The notes: generated by a model not told the origin, from the sequence alone. A stretch of 64,000 bases of DNA from an uncultured Sphingomonadaceae bacterium (GCA_947493325.1 CANLQI010000001.1:1317375-1381374), one strand, 5' to 3'; shown: positions 47,726 to 57,130, counted from the stretch's first letter. Numbers and translations are program-made.

Positions 47726-48403
47726 TTAATCCTCGTCACGGTCCTCCGGGTCCTCAAGACTGTATCCCAGCCCGCGGATAGTGGTGATCACATCACTGCC
47801 AAGTTTTTTACGGATGCGTGTCACAAACACTTCAATCGTGTTGGAATCGCGGTCAAAATCCTGATCATAAATATGCTCGATAAGTTCGGTACGCGATACC
47901 ACCTTGCCCTTGTGATGTAGCAGGTACGATAAAAGCTTATATTCCTGCGCAGTAAGCTTCACCGGCTCCCCTGCCCGCGTCACTTTGCCGGACCGTGTGT
48001 CCAGACGGATTTCACCCGCCGTCAATTCTGAGCTTGCATTGCCGGAAGCCCGGCGGATAAGCGCGCGCAGGCGGGCGATAAGTTCCTCGGTCTGGAACGG
48101 CTTGGCCAGATAATCATCTGCGCCAGCATCCAGTCCCGCCACTTTATCGGACCAACTGTCACGCGCCGTCAGCACCAGCACGGGAAACTTGCGGCCTTCC
48201 TTACGCCACATGTTCAGCACGGTCAGACCATCGATTTCAGGCAGGCCGAGGTCAAGAATAACAGCGTCATAATCCTCGGTCGAACCCATGAAATGGCCGT
48301 CTTCGCCATCGGTGGACAAGTCTACGGCATAGCCGGTATTTTCCAGTGTCGATTTCAATTGCTGGCCAAGCGTGGGCTCATCTTCCACTATCAGGATACG
48401 CAT
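47726..48403 (-). CDS. PhoP-like OmpR-family response regulator
   Basis: 225 residues. Receiver with acidic pair EDE, phospho-Asp in DAVILDLGLPEIDG, LTARDSW switch and AKPFQTEEL Lys. The C-terminal winged helix includes RTELIEHIYDQDFDRDSNTIEVFVTRIRKKL. It is transcribed just before the kinase and after a PepSY protein gene, so the three probably form one regulatory unit. Confidence 0.92.
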   Translation of the reverse strand: MRILIVEDEPTLGQQLKSTLENTGYAVDLSTDGEDGHFMGSTEDYDAVILDLGLPEIDGLTVLNMWRKEGRKFPVLVLTARDSWSDKVAGLDAGADDYLAKPFQTEELIARLRALIRRASGNASSELTAGEIRLDTRSGKVTRAGEPVKLTAQEYKLLSYLLHHKGKVVSRTELIEHIYDQDFDRDSNTIEVFVTRIRKKLGSDVITTIRGLGYSLEDPEDRDED

Positions 48404-48534
48404 GACTATTCCCTTTCTTTCTCACCAGTGGCTTACGCTACTGGCGGTAAATTACCTCAGGTTATGCATGAAAGACATGAACGCAGCGGTCAAGGGATAT
48501 GCACGAAATGCCATGGAAATATTGACGCGGAATA

Positions 48535-48837
48535 TTAACGGCGGCGCAGGATTGCACCGCTGCGTGCATCGACAACGACATCAACCACACGCTGTCCCTT
48601 GATAAAGCGCAATGTGTAAATCAGCCGGTCGGGATCATAGCTAAAGCCCAGATAACGCATCCCCTTCATTTTCGGAATAACGCGGGCTTCGATTTCCGAC
48701 CGGGACTTAATCGCGCCCGACTTCATCTGCTTACGCGCGTCAGCCTGATTATCGCGCCGCGCTTCTGCAGGCGCAGGGATAGCAACTAGCGATACAGCAA
48801 CACATGCGGATGCAATCAGGGCGGTTATTTTTATCAT
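48535..48837 (-). CDS. Secreted PepSY-like protein
   Basis: 100 residues. Signal peptide (hydrophobic core ending near PAPAEA), a basic stretch, then a PepSY-like fold: RSEIEARVIPKMKGMRYLGF, YTLRFIKGQRVVDVVVDARSGAIL. PepSY proteins beside PhoP/PhoQ-type pairs are common and may modulate the kinase or be controlled by the regulator. The 131-bp gap to the regulator gene has no evident terminator. Confidence 0.85.
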   Translation of the reverse strand: MIKITALIASACVAVSLVAIPAPAEARRDNQADARKQMKSGAIKSRSEIEARVIPKMKGMRYLGFSYDPDRLIYTLRFIKGQRVVDVVVDARSGAILRRR

Positions 48838-48914
48838 GAAATATCTTTACATCCATAGGCTTTAATGTCGGGTGAACAGCCCCCAAACCATGCGTTCAGC
48901 ATTACGCTATGCGA

Positions 48915-49664
48915 TTATTGCACCATTTCATACGTCACATTGACCCGAACACTCGTGCCAACCTGACCTGGCTGAACGGGCGTGCTCAGAGCTTCATCCA
49001 TTGCCATGGACCGCACTCTCGCGCTATTCTGAACAACCGAAGAGCCGGAAATATGCTCGCTCACAGCCAATATCCGTACATTGCCGTAACCCGCGAGCTT
49101 GGCATATTCGAGCGCCTGTGCGCGGCCGCGTTCCATTGCGCTTTTGCGCGCCATTGCCTTGACTTCGGTATCGTTGGTCAGGCTGAAATACGGACCGTTC
49201 AGGTTATTGGCACCTGCGGACACCATCGCATCGATCATCTCGCCCAGACGGTCGATATCGCGCACTTCCACCTGCACCTGATTGGAGGCACGGTAGCCAG
49301 TCAGACGCGGTTCCTGATTATTGCGGTAATCGAATTCCGGATTGATATTGATACCCGTCGTCTGGATATATTTGTCCTCGATGCCCAGCGCCTTGATCTG
49401 TTTGACAAGCGCATCCATCTTGCGCGCATTGTCGCGCAGCGCCTGCTGCGCAGTCGGCGCTTTGGTGGTAACGCCTGTGCCAATGCGTGCGGTGTCGGGC
49501 GCACTATCGATCCGTTCCGATATGCTGAGCTCTATAACAGGTCCGGAAGTTTGCACATCTACATCGGCAGCATGTGCGGGTGAAAGCGCCGTAAACGTAA
49601 GTGCGGAGGCCGCCATCAGCATCGCGGGAAGTTTGCGGGCTGGAAGTTCGCGAATATATGTCAT
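48915..49664 (-). CDS. SIMPL-domain (DUF541) periplasmic protein
   Basis: 249 residues from ATG 49664 (GGAG upstream). Signal peptide ending about PAHA, then the SIMPL fold: APDTARIGTGVTTKAPTAQQ, IQTTGININPEFDYRN, GYRASNQVQVEV and VRVNVTYEM. Function is uncertain; E. coli YggE is linked to oxidative-stress protection. Divergent from the ABC-F gene. Confidence 0.92.
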   Translation of the reverse strand: MTYIRELPARKLPAMLMAASALTFTALSPAHAADVDVQTSGPVIELSISERIDSAPDTARIGTGVTTKAPTAQQALRDNARKMDALVKQIKALGIEDKYIQTTGININPEFDYRNNQEPRLTGYRASNQVQVEVRDIDRLGEMIDAMVSAGANNLNGPYFSLTNDTEVKAMARKSAMERGRAQALEYAKLAGYGNVRILAVSEHISGSSVVQNSARVRSMAMDEALSTPVQPGQVGTSVRVNVTYEMVQ

Positions 49665-49787
49665 TGGGAAACTCCTTGATTTCATCATTCTGCTGCGCGT
49701 TACATAGACCTATATGAGCTTTTGCTGAATATCCATGATTGCTTTGCCCTCTTGCCACGGCGCACCCCGCCGCCTACCTGCTTGGCT

Positions 49788-51590
49788 ATGAGTGCGCCGC
49801 CAATCCTGTCCTATGAAAATCTGAGCCTGATTCAGGGCAGCGGCTGGCTGTTTCAGGATTTGAACATCCATATCGGCCCGCGTGACCGGCTGGCGCTGAT
49901 CGGGCGCAATGGTGCGGGCAAAACGACATTGTTGCGCATGATCGCAGACCAGATCGAGGCCGACAAGGGAACGCGCTCGATCAGGCCGGGCACAAAAGTC
50001 GTGTTGCTGGAACAGGAACCCGATGTCACGCGCTTTGACACACTTATGGACTTTGCATTGCACGGTGATGATGGGCCTGAGCGCCACGCCGTGGAAGCGA
50101 TAGCCGATCAGCTCGGCATTGATCTCAGCCGTGAAGCCGGTAGCTCCAGCGGCGGCGAAAAACGGCGCGCCGCGATCTGCTGCGCGCTGGCGCAGGAGCC
50201 TGACCTGCTGCTTTTGGACGAACCGACCAACCATCTGGACCTGGCTGCGATTGACTGGCTCGAAAACTGGCTCAGCCGCTATAACGGCGCATTTGTGGCG
50301 ATCAGCCACGACCGGACATTCCTGACCCGCCTGACGAAGCAGACACTATGGCTCGACCGCGGCAGCCTGCGCCGACAGGAGGTAGGTTTTGGCGGCTATG
50401 AAGCGTGGATGGAAAAAATCTATGCCGATGAAGCACAGGCGGCACAGAAAATGGATGCCAAGCTGAAAATAGAGGCGCACTGGCTGGAACGCGGTGTCAC
50501 CGCGCGGCGCAAGCGTAATCAGGGCCGGCTGCAGAAACTGTATGAAATGCGCGCCGCGCGTGCCGCCATGATGGGACCGGCGGGTACGGCAAAGCTGAAA
50601 GCCATTAGCGATGATGTCCGCACCAAATCGGTCATCGAGGCGGAAAATGTTCACAAAAGCTTCGGTGAAGGCGATGAGAAACGCACGATAATCCGTGACT
50701 TTTCGCTGCGTATCCAGCGCGGTGACCGGATTGGCGTCGTTGGCCATAACGGCGCGGGCAAGACGACTTTGCTCAAACTCCTCACCGGGGAAATCAAACC
50801 TGATAGCGGCACGGTCAAGCTCGCCAAAACGCTCGACGGCGTCATTATCGACCAGCAACGCAGCCTGATGCAGCCCGACAGGCGCGTGCGCGACATATTG
50901 GCCGAAGGCGGTGACTGGATCGATGTGCGCGGCCAGCGCAAACATGTGCAAGGCTATCTCAAGGAATTTCTGTTCGACCCGAGCATGATCGACACACGTG
51001 TCGGCACATTATCGGGCGGCGAACGTTCCAGGCTGCTTCTGGCGCGCGAATTCGCCCGCGCGTCCAACCTGCTGGTGCTGGACGAGCCCACCAATGACCT
51101 CGACCTGGAAACGCTGGACCTGTTACAGGAAGTTATCGCCGATTATGACGGCACGGTGCTGATTGTCAGCCATGACCGAGACTTTCTGGACCGTACGGTC
51201 ACGCTTACACTCGGCCTCGATGGTTCTGGCAGTGTCGATATTGTCGCCGGCGGCTATGCCGACTGGGAAGCCAAGCGTACTACGGGAAAGGAAAAAACAA
51301 AACCTGCGAAAAAGGCGGAAACTGCGCCTGCGAAATCCTCAACAACAGCGTCCAAACGCAAACTCAGTTACAAGGATCAGCGCGATTATGACAATCTGCC
51401 CGCACGCATCGAAGAGCTGGACAAGCTGATCGCCAAGCATGAGGCGGAACTAGGTGACCCTGCGCTATTCACTGCCAACCCGGTGCGCTTTTCCGCATTG
51501 ACCAAAGCCATTGAAGAGGCACGCGCGGAGAAAGACGAGGCCGAAATGCGCTGGCTTGATCTAGCCGAACAGGTTGAGGCAATGGGTTAG
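49788..51590 (+). CDS. ABC-F family ATPase (Uup-like)
   Basis: 600 residues with two ABC domains and no membrane part. Walker A GRNGAGKTTLL and GHNGAGKTTLL, signatures SSGGEKRRA and LSGGERSRLLL, Walker B with LLLDEPTNHLDL and LVLDEPTNDLDL. A Lys/Ala linker and a C-terminal coiled coil (about 535-600) match Uup-type members that act on the ribosome or DNA intermediates. ATG 49788 chosen because the upstream residues are not conserved. Confidence 0.93.
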   Translation: MSAPPILSYENLSLIQGSGWLFQDLNIHIGPRDRLALIGRNGAGKTTLLRMIADQIEADKGTRSIRPGTKVVLLEQEPDVTRFDTLMDFALHGDDGPERHAVEAIADQLGIDLSREAGSSSGGEKRRAAICCALAQEPDLLLLDEPTNHLDLAAIDWLENWLSRYNGAFVAISHDRTFLTRLTKQTLWLDRGSLRRQEVGFGGYEAWMEKIYADEAQAAQKMDAKLKIEAHWLERGVTARRKRNQGRLQKLYEMRAARAAMMGPAGTAKLKAISDDVRTKSVIEAENVHKSFGEGDEKRTIIRDFSLRIQRGDRIGVVGHNGAGKTTLLKLLTGEIKPDSGTVKLAKTLDGVIIDQQRSLMQPDRRVRDILAEGGDWIDVRGQRKHVQGYLKEFLFDPSMIDTRVGTLSGGERSRLLLAREFARASNLLVLDEPTNDLDLETLDLLQEVIADYDGTVLIVSHDRDFLDRTVTLTLGLDGSGSVDIVAGGYADWEAKRTTGKEKTKPAKKAETAPAKSSTTASKRKLSYKDQRDYDNLPARIEELDKLIAKHEAELGDPALFTANPVRFSALTKAIEEARAEKDEAEMRWLDLAEQVEAMG

Positions 51591-51660
51591 GTGAGCGCGT
51601 TCAGGCGGTATAGCTGCCCTGCCACAGCCGCTCCACAGTAAGATGGCAAGAGAACCATTT

Positions 51661-51735
51661 GTATCCCGGCGCAGGCCGGGGTCCAGTTGCAACGTATATG
51701 TTTGTTACTCTGGACTCCGGCATGCGCCGGGGTAC
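51661..51735. repeat. Long imperfect inverted repeat
   Basis: The 26-bp arms at 51661-51686 and 51710-51735 match at 23 of 26 positions (for example GTATCCCGGCGCA and GTACCCCGGCGCA). Spacer is 23 nt. It sits between the convergent ABC-F and DUF6456 genes, in a 166-bp gap without a gene, and could act as a bidirectional transcript end. The arms resemble the GC-rich half of the dispersed element family. Confidence 0.8.
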
Positions 51736-51756
51736 AATACTTCTATTCTTATCGCG

Positions 51757-52305
51757 CTATTTTCCCCGCGCTATATTACATCTATCCCGGCAGCCGGTAA
51801 AATCGGCAATCCGGTCCAGCGCAATGCGCAGCACCAGCTTGCCCGAACGCGCGGGCCAGCCTAGGTCCTTTTCCGCCACAGGCACGGCGTCACCTGCACA
51901 AATCACGCGCCATGCAATATCGTTCAGGTCCGGCCCCAAAAATGCTTCCGCATCCTGAAAGCGCTGTTTGGCGGCAACCTGCATCTCTGCCGGGCTCAGC
52001 CGCGCAGGCCCATTGCGTTTATGGCGTACGGGATCCCAGCTCATCGTTATGCCAGACGACAGGTTCGCGCGCTCCCAGTCGCTGCGCAGCCTTTCCCCCG
52101 CATCGAACTGCCGGTCTGTCAGATGCCCGCGCGCGTGCAGCCAGCCCAGCGGCGATTCGGCAAGGTTTACGGTGACGGACCGCCTCGGCTTCTGCCCATT
52201 GCTGGTTTTGTTGCTGCGCGCCGCGACAATATTGTTATCGGTAACGGGCTGCTCAACCAGCATACGATTGCGGGTTTCACCCATAGCCGTGTTGTTTTTT
52301 GGCAT
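51757..52305 (-). CDS. DUF6456 domain protein
   Basis: 182 residues. A basic N-terminal segment is followed by SPLGWLHARGHLTDRQFDAGERLRSDW and a C-terminal region with AWRVICAGDAVPVAEKDLGWPARSGKLVLRIALDRIADF, typical of alphaproteobacterial DUF6456 proteins, which often accompany DNA-binding regulators. ATG 52305 has AGGAG 5 nt upstream. Divergent from the XRE gene, 93 bp between starts. Confidence 0.8.
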   Translation of the reverse strand: MPKNNTAMGETRNRMLVEQPVTDNNIVAARSNKTSNGQKPRRSVTVNLAESPLGWLHARGHLTDRQFDAGERLRSDWERANLSSGITMSWDPVRHKRNGPARLSPAEMQVAAKQRFQDAEAFLGPDLNDIAWRVICAGDAVPVAEKDLGWPARSGKLVLRIALDRIADFTGCRDRCNIARGK

Positions 52306-52398
52306 ATTCACTCCTTAAACAGATATACGCCTCTTGCCATTTTGGTGATAGTGTAGGAAAGTGAAAACCATATAGGTTGTATATTTAAGGAGAGCATG

Positions 52399-52962
52399 AT
52401 GATTAACCGCATTCGCGATGTACGCCGCGCCAAAGGTCTTACCCTGAATGATGTCGCCAAGCTCTGTGATCCGCCAACCACCGCCCAGACAATCGGACGT
52501 CTGGAAACCGGCACGCGCACATTGTCCCTTGACTGGCTCAACCGGATCGCCGCCGCATTGGGCGTGGACAGCGCCGAACTTGTCCAGGGCGGCAAGGCAG
52601 AGGAAATAGCCGTCGCGGCGCGCTTGACAGATAAAGGCGCGCAGGCGCTTGCGAAGCCGGAACATGCCTATATCCCGCAGCCCAGCGACCATATGGTGGC
52701 GCTGAAAGTCCAGAGCGGCATTGGCGATTACCGCGCGGGCGACACTGTATGGCTGCGCCAGCTCAACCCTGATGATTATACGCAGGCGTTGAACCGTGAT
52801 GTCCTTGTTCCCCGCCCTGCTGGACGTTTTCTATTCGGTAGATTGATAGGGCGCGAGGGTGACAAGCTCCACATACTCCCGCTGGGCGTAGGCGCGCGGC
52901 AGCAAGTGGTAAATGACCCCGCCTGGATCGGTATGGCCGAAACGATGATCCGCAGTCTTTAG
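52399..52962 (+). CDS. XRE-family regulator with C-terminal S24-like fold
   Basis: 187 residues. Helix-turn-helix at about 4-58 (RIRDVRRAKGLTLNDVAKLC, TIGRLETGTRTLSLDWLNRI); C-terminal part (about 95-165) resembles LexA/CI peptidase folds (GDYRAGDTVWLR, DVLVPRPAGRFLFGRLI) but I see no Ser-Lys catalytic pair. ATG 52399 is 6 nt after AGGAG; ATG 52396 is also open. May regulate itself and the divergent DUF6456 gene. Confidence 0.85.
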   Translation: MINRIRDVRRAKGLTLNDVAKLCDPPTTAQTIGRLETGTRTLSLDWLNRIAAALGVDSAELVQGGKAEEIAVAARLTDKGAQALAKPEHAYIPQPSDHMVALKVQSGIGDYRAGDTVWLRQLNPDDYTQALNRDVLVPRPAGRFLFGRLIGREGDKLHILPLGVGARQQVVNDPAWIGMAETMIRSL

Positions 52963-52996
52963 GATATTGAACTAACAGCTCACAGATCCTGTGAAC

Positions 52997-53077
52997 ATTG
53001 CTGCGAAAGCAGCAATCCAGAGCGAGGATTAGCTACCATTGCATTTTATTGCTCTAAGCTCCTGCTTTCGTAGGAGC
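52997..53077. repeat. Pair of small palindromes in a gene-free gap
   Basis: ATTGCTGC-GAAA-GCAGCAAT at 52997-53016 and GCTCCT...AGGAGC at 53058-53077 lie in the 158-bp gap between convergent XRE and Mth938 genes. The first has the same GCGAAAGC loop region as the dispersed hairpins. They may serve as terminators or be relics of the repeat family. Confidence 0.6.
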
Positions 53078-53120
53078 ACATATATATCACATATATATGA
53101 CGCCGGCTCAGTAATTCATC

Positions 53121-53498
53121 TCACCCCAGCGGCATCAGGGCGGCCACGATTTGCCTGTCTTCCTGCCTCAGCATTCCCCAAGCGCGCGCGGCGGCTTTGC
53201 TGTCCATGACTTCAATACCCATGCCCAGCCCTTCTATCTGCCGCACAAAACTGCGCGGTGGATGTTCCAGCACAGGGCCTGTGCCGAATATCAAAAACTC
53301 CGGCAGTGGATCGCAAGGCAATATCGCTTTCAGGCTGCTGATATCCATCTCCGCCATGGCAGGCGTTGCCCAGTCCATCGCATTGGAAATGGTGAGCAAC
53401 AGGCCGCCATCAACCTGCCGGTTACCGACACGAAAACCGCCGCGGGTAAAGCCGGAAACCACCGGCCCTTCCGGCACATCATCCTTGAACAGTTCCAT
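53121..53498 (-). CDS. Mth938-like (DUF498) protein
   Basis: 125 residues: VVSGFTRGGFRVGNRQVDGGLLL, EFLIFGTGPVLEHPPRSFVRQIEGLGMGIEVMDSKAAARAWGML. This family includes NDUFAF3, a complex I assembly factor in eukaryotes. It sits 17 bp after secF, an arrangement common in alphaproteobacteria. Bacterial function unproven. Confidence 0.87.
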   Translation of the reverse strand: MELFKDDVPEGPVVSGFTRGGFRVGNRQVDGGLLLTISNAMDWATPAMAEMDISSLKAILPCDPLPEFLIFGTGPVLEHPPRSFVRQIEGLGMGIEVMDSKAAARAWGMLRQEDRQIVAALMPLG

Positions 53499-53515
53499 CT
53501 GTTACAGCCCCCTGA

Positions 53516-54514
53516 TTAAGGCTGCGCGCCATCATAGCCTTCATTCATCGACTGTGCCTGTTTATCGGCATCTGTCGTGGGTGGCACAAAGCTGTCCGGT
53601 CCGACGCCCAACCAGATCAATACCGGGTTCGCCATATATACGGACGAATAGGTGCCGACAAAAATGCCGAGCAGCATGGCTGCGGTAAATCCGAAAATCG
53701 TATCCGGTCCCATGGTCACCAGCGCCGCCAGTGCGATGATCATGGTCAAACTGGTCATAATCGTCCGTGCCAGTGTTTCATTAACAGAAAGGTCGAGCAG
53801 CGGGATCATCTCCATTTTGCGGTATTTACGCAAATTTTCACGCACACGGTCAAACACAACGATCGTATCATTGAGCGAATAGCCGATAATGGTCAGCAGG
53901 GCAGCAATGATGTTGAGGTTAAATTCAAGCTGTGTCAGCGCGAAAAAACCGAACGTGATGGCGACGTCATGAAAAAGCGCAAACAGCGCCCCTACGCCGA
54001 ACTGCCATTCAAACCGGAACCAGATATAAATCGAAATCGCAAGCAGCGCGAAAATGAGCGAGTACACACCGGTGCTCAGCAATTCTTCGGATACTTTACC
54101 CGACACTGCGTCGACGCTTTTGATATTGGCCCCCTGATCGGCATATTTTTCTGCGATCATATTGGTGACTTTGATGGTGGTACTGTCCGCTTCCTGTATG
54201 TCATCACTGGCGCTATCATCCAGACGCATACGGATGGACACTTCATTGGGATTGCCGAAACGCTGAATACTGGCGTCGCCGACATTCAGCGCGGCGATAT
54301 CATCACGCAGCTGTGTCACCGGCGCGTCTTCGACCTGGGTAAATTCGACCTGGATCATCTGGCCGCCCACAAAATCAACCCCGAAATTCAGCCCGCGCAT
54401 CGCCACCAATATGATGGAAGCGATAATCAGCAGCGTGCTGATCGCCAGTGCAACATGACGCCATTTCAGGAACTGTATATTCGTGTTGTCGGGTACGAGT
54501 TTCAAAAGTTTCAT
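53516..54514 (-). CDS. secF: Protein translocase subunit SecF
   Basis: 332 residues, six membrane helices with a large periplasmic loop after TM1. GLNFGVDFVGGQMIQVEF is the family's first-loop motif, and IGYSLNDTIVVFDRVRENLRKY and TLARTIMTSLTMIIALAAL are SecF cores. With SecD it uses proton-motive force to pull secreted proteins through SecYEG. Starts 1 bp after the secD stop. Confidence 0.97.
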   Translation of the reverse strand: MKLLKLVPDNTNIQFLKWRHVALAISTLLIIASIILVAMRGLNFGVDFVGGQMIQVEFTQVEDAPVTQLRDDIAALNVGDASIQRFGNPNEVSIRMRLDDSASDDIQEADSTTIKVTNMIAEKYADQGANIKSVDAVSGKVSEELLSTGVYSLIFALLAISIYIWFRFEWQFGVGALFALFHDVAITFGFFALTQLEFNLNIIAALLTIIGYSLNDTIVVFDRVRENLRKYRKMEMIPLLDLSVNETLARTIMTSLTMIIALAALVTMGPDTIFGFTAAMLLGIFVGTYSSVYMANPVLIWLGVGPDSFVPPTTDADKQAQSMNEGYDGAQP

Positions 54515-54515
54515 A

Positions 54516-56123
54516 TCAGATCACCAACTCTTTGGGCCGTTTGTTCTTCAGCCAGATCGCGACAAACATCCGCGTCACGAATACCGCCGTAAACACCGAC
54601 GTACAGATACCGATCAGCAACACCACCGCGAAGCCGCGGATCGGACCGGAGCCGAAGAGAAACAGCAGAATTGCCGCGATTACGTTCGTAATATTCGCAT
54701 CATAAATGGCCCGACTGGCTTCTTTATAGCCGACCTCAATCGCCTGTATAATCCGCCTGCCCGCACGTCGTTCCTCGCGTATACGTTCGTTAATCAGCAC
54801 ATTGGCATCAACCGCCGAACCGACTGTCAGGATAAAGCCAGCGATGCCCGGAAGCGTGAGCGTCGCGTTCAGCATCGCCATAATGCCCAATATGATGAAA
54901 AGGTTCAAAATCAGCGCGATATTCGCATAAACGCCGAAACGTCCGTATACCGCGATCATAAATGCCAGCACGGCAACGGTGCCGATCAGGCCCGCTATCA
55001 GGCCTTTCTGAATAGACTCTTCGCCAAGATCGGCGCCCACCGTGCGCTCTTCGACGACTTTCAACTCAACGGGAAGCGCACCGGAACGCAGCGCAATCGC
55101 CAATTGGTTCGCGCTTTCCACTGTAAAATTACCGGAAATCTGCGCGCTGCCGCCCAGAATAGGCTCATTGAAACTGGGCGCGGAAATAACTTCATCATCC
55201 AGGATGATGGCAAAACGGCGACCGACATTTTCGGTGCTGAGCTTGGCAAACTTGCGCCCGCCTTCGCTGTCGAAAGAGATGTTCACGACAGGCTCATTGG
55301 TTTCCGGGTTAAACCCCTGACGTGCGTCCGTCAGGCTATCGCCTTTAATCCCCCCCAGACGGATAACTGCTTCATTCCGGCCATCAAAGCCTGCGCCTTG
55401 CGCATAGGGGAAAACCTGGCTGCCAATATCGGCCTGCCCTGCCGCCGTTTTATTGGGATCAGCAGCGGCATCGACCAGCTTGAACTGCAATTCCGCCGTC
55501 TGGCCCAGAAGTTCTTTCAGTGCTTCGGGATCTTCCAGGCCCGGAACCTGCACCACGATACGATTGTCGCCCTGACGAATGATGGTGGGTTCGCGTGTAC
55601 CCATTTCATCGATACGCTTGCGGATCACTTCTGTGGCGGTGTTCATCGCCTGATCGACCGCTTCGGCAACACCAGCATCCGTCGGGGTTAACACGAACCG
55701 TGTCGTATCGCGCACTTCCACGTTCCAGTCGCGCTGACCGGTCAGGCCGACACCATTGGTAAAACGCTGAATTTCCTCGCGTACCGCATCAACCTTGGTG
55801 ACATCACGGACCATGAACGACAATGTCCCGTTATCGCGCGAAATATCCCCAATCTCGATCCGCGGCTTGGCGTTTCGCAGCGCGCTGCGAACATTTTCTT
55901 CCATGTTTTCCATATTCTGCGCACGCACATCGGCGGGATCGGCTTCCAGCAGAATATGGCTGCCCCCCGACAGATCGAGACCAAGATTGACCGTTTCTTC
56001 AGGAATAAATGCTGGCCAATAATCCCGCGCCGCTTGCGGCAGCAGGCTGGGCAGCGACATTAGGACGCCAAAAAACAGCAACAGGGACAGGGAAATAATT
56101 TTCCACCGCGGAAATTCTAACAT
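54516..56123 (-). CDS. secD: Protein translocase subunit SecD
   Basis: 535 residues: TM1 (about 8-28), GLDLSGGSHILLEADP, a large periplasmic domain (about 50-360) with MGTREPTIIRQGDNRIVVQVPG, then five helices with TLPGIAGFILTVGSAVDANVLINERIREE. Works with SecF and YajC; order yajC-secD-secF is the conserved operon. Confidence 0.97.
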   Translation of the reverse strand: MLEFPRWKIISLSLLLFFGVLMSLPSLLPQAARDYWPAFIPEETVNLGLDLSGGSHILLEADPADVRAQNMENMEENVRSALRNAKPRIEIGDISRDNGTLSFMVRDVTKVDAVREEIQRFTNGVGLTGQRDWNVEVRDTTRFVLTPTDAGVAEAVDQAMNTATEVIRKRIDEMGTREPTIIRQGDNRIVVQVPGLEDPEALKELLGQTAELQFKLVDAAADPNKTAAGQADIGSQVFPYAQGAGFDGRNEAVIRLGGIKGDSLTDARQGFNPETNEPVVNISFDSEGGRKFAKLSTENVGRRFAIILDDEVISAPSFNEPILGGSAQISGNFTVESANQLAIALRSGALPVELKVVEERTVGADLGEESIQKGLIAGLIGTVAVLAFMIAVYGRFGVYANIALILNLFIILGIMAMLNATLTLPGIAGFILTVGSAVDANVLINERIREERRAGRRIIQAIEVGYKEASRAIYDANITNVIAAILLFLFGSGPIRGFAVVLLIGICTSVFTAVFVTRMFVAIWLKNKRPKELVI

Positions 56124-56182
56124 CTGTGTGCATCCTTACATGTAAGCACATTATAGCGGGCCGGGCATAAATCCCTGCCCGT

Positions 56183-56521
56183 TTAATCGTTGGCAGGTTT
56201 CGAACCACCTAGCGGCACGATGTCACCCAAAGTAGATTTGACCGCCTTGACTTTCAAGCCGCTGCCCAGATCGAGCTCGACATATTCGTCATCGACTTTG
56301 GTGACTTTGCCAACCAGACCGCCGCCTGTGACGACTTTGTCATTCTTTTTCACGCTGTCGATTTTTGCCTGATGCTCCTTCATCCGCTTTTGCTGCGGAC
56401 GGATCAGCAGAAAATAGAATATCACGAAAATCGCAACCAGCGGCAACATGCTCAAAAGGAACGGCGGTTCGCCGCTTCCGCCTGCTGCTGCGATAATGGC
56501 CGAAAAAATAAAGCTATCCAT
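56183..56521 (-). CDS. yajC: Preprotein translocase subunit YajC
   Basis: 112 residues from ATG 56521. One membrane helix (LLSMLPLVAIFVIFYFLLI) followed by RPQQKRMKEHQAKI and a small cytoplasmic domain with VVTGGGLVGKVTKVDDEYVEL. The frame is open upstream to 56620 but those residues are not conserved. First gene of the sec unit. Confidence 0.95.
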   Translation of the reverse strand: MDSFIFSAIIAAAGGSGEPPFLLSMLPLVAIFVIFYFLLIRPQQKRMKEHQAKIDSVKKNDKVVTGGGLVGKVTKVDDEYVELDLGSGLKVKAVKSTLGDIVPLGGSKPAND

Positions 56522-56695
56522 AGTTAAAAACCTGTTTCGTCTAAAATGGGCATAAGACGCATATAAAGCGCCGTGATCATATATCTGCGCGCGCCTATCA
56601 CCTTCAATAGGTAAAGGCAATTATATAGCATGTGCATAACGTGGCCCCTTGTTATTTTGTTGTCATTTTGCGCGTGGGAGCATATCGCACTCGGC

Positions 56696-57130
56696 ATGGG
56701 AATCGCCACGAACAGCATCCATAAAATACGGCGCGTTACGGCAGTATTATTGTCGTGTGCGATGCTGTTATCGCTTCTGGTGCCAGCTGGTTTCATGCCC
56801 GATACTTCCGGTGGCAGCTTCCGCATCAAGCTATGCTCCGGCGTTCAGGATGCCACACTCACAATCGACAGTAATCATCCGCAATATGAACTGCTTGCGC
56901 TGGTCCACGGCGTGGATGTTGATATGAGCAGGGACCACGCCCCGGATGCTGAAGAAATGCGGGATTGCGCATTTTCTGCCGGTGCAGGGCTGGCGCTGGC
57001 CCCGCCATCTGCGCCGGTCCTGGATATTGCACAATATCCGGTTACCATACCGGCCATTCCCCGCGCGCTGCAATATATTGGCCGCGCATTGCACCTGCCG
57101 CCCTCGACAGGACCACCTGCTTTCGGTTGA
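56696..57130 (+). CDS. DUF2946-like secreted protein
   Basis: About 144 residues with one N-terminal hydrophobic segment (VTAVLLSCAMLLSLLVPAGFM), then KLCSGVQDATLTID and CAFSAGAGLALAPPSAP, the Cys pair and Pro/Ala tail pattern of DUF2946 proteins, which are often encoded beside copper or TonB-type outer-membrane genes. The start is uncertain: ATG 56696 or the longer ATG 56630. Upstream of an outer-membrane protein gene on the same strand. Confidence 0.65.
   Translation: MGIATNSIHKIRRVTAVLLSCAMLLSLLVPAGFMPDTSGGSFRIKLCSGVQDATLTIDSNHPQYELLALVHGVDVDMSRDHAPDAEEMRDCAFSAGAGLALAPPSAPVLDIAQYPVTIPAIPRALQYIGRALHLPPSTGPPAFG

Noticed and set aside
54483-55691. 402-codon plus-strand open frame
   Set aside because: Antisense to secD with biased composition (many Arg, Gln, His). 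SecD and SecF are unambiguous.
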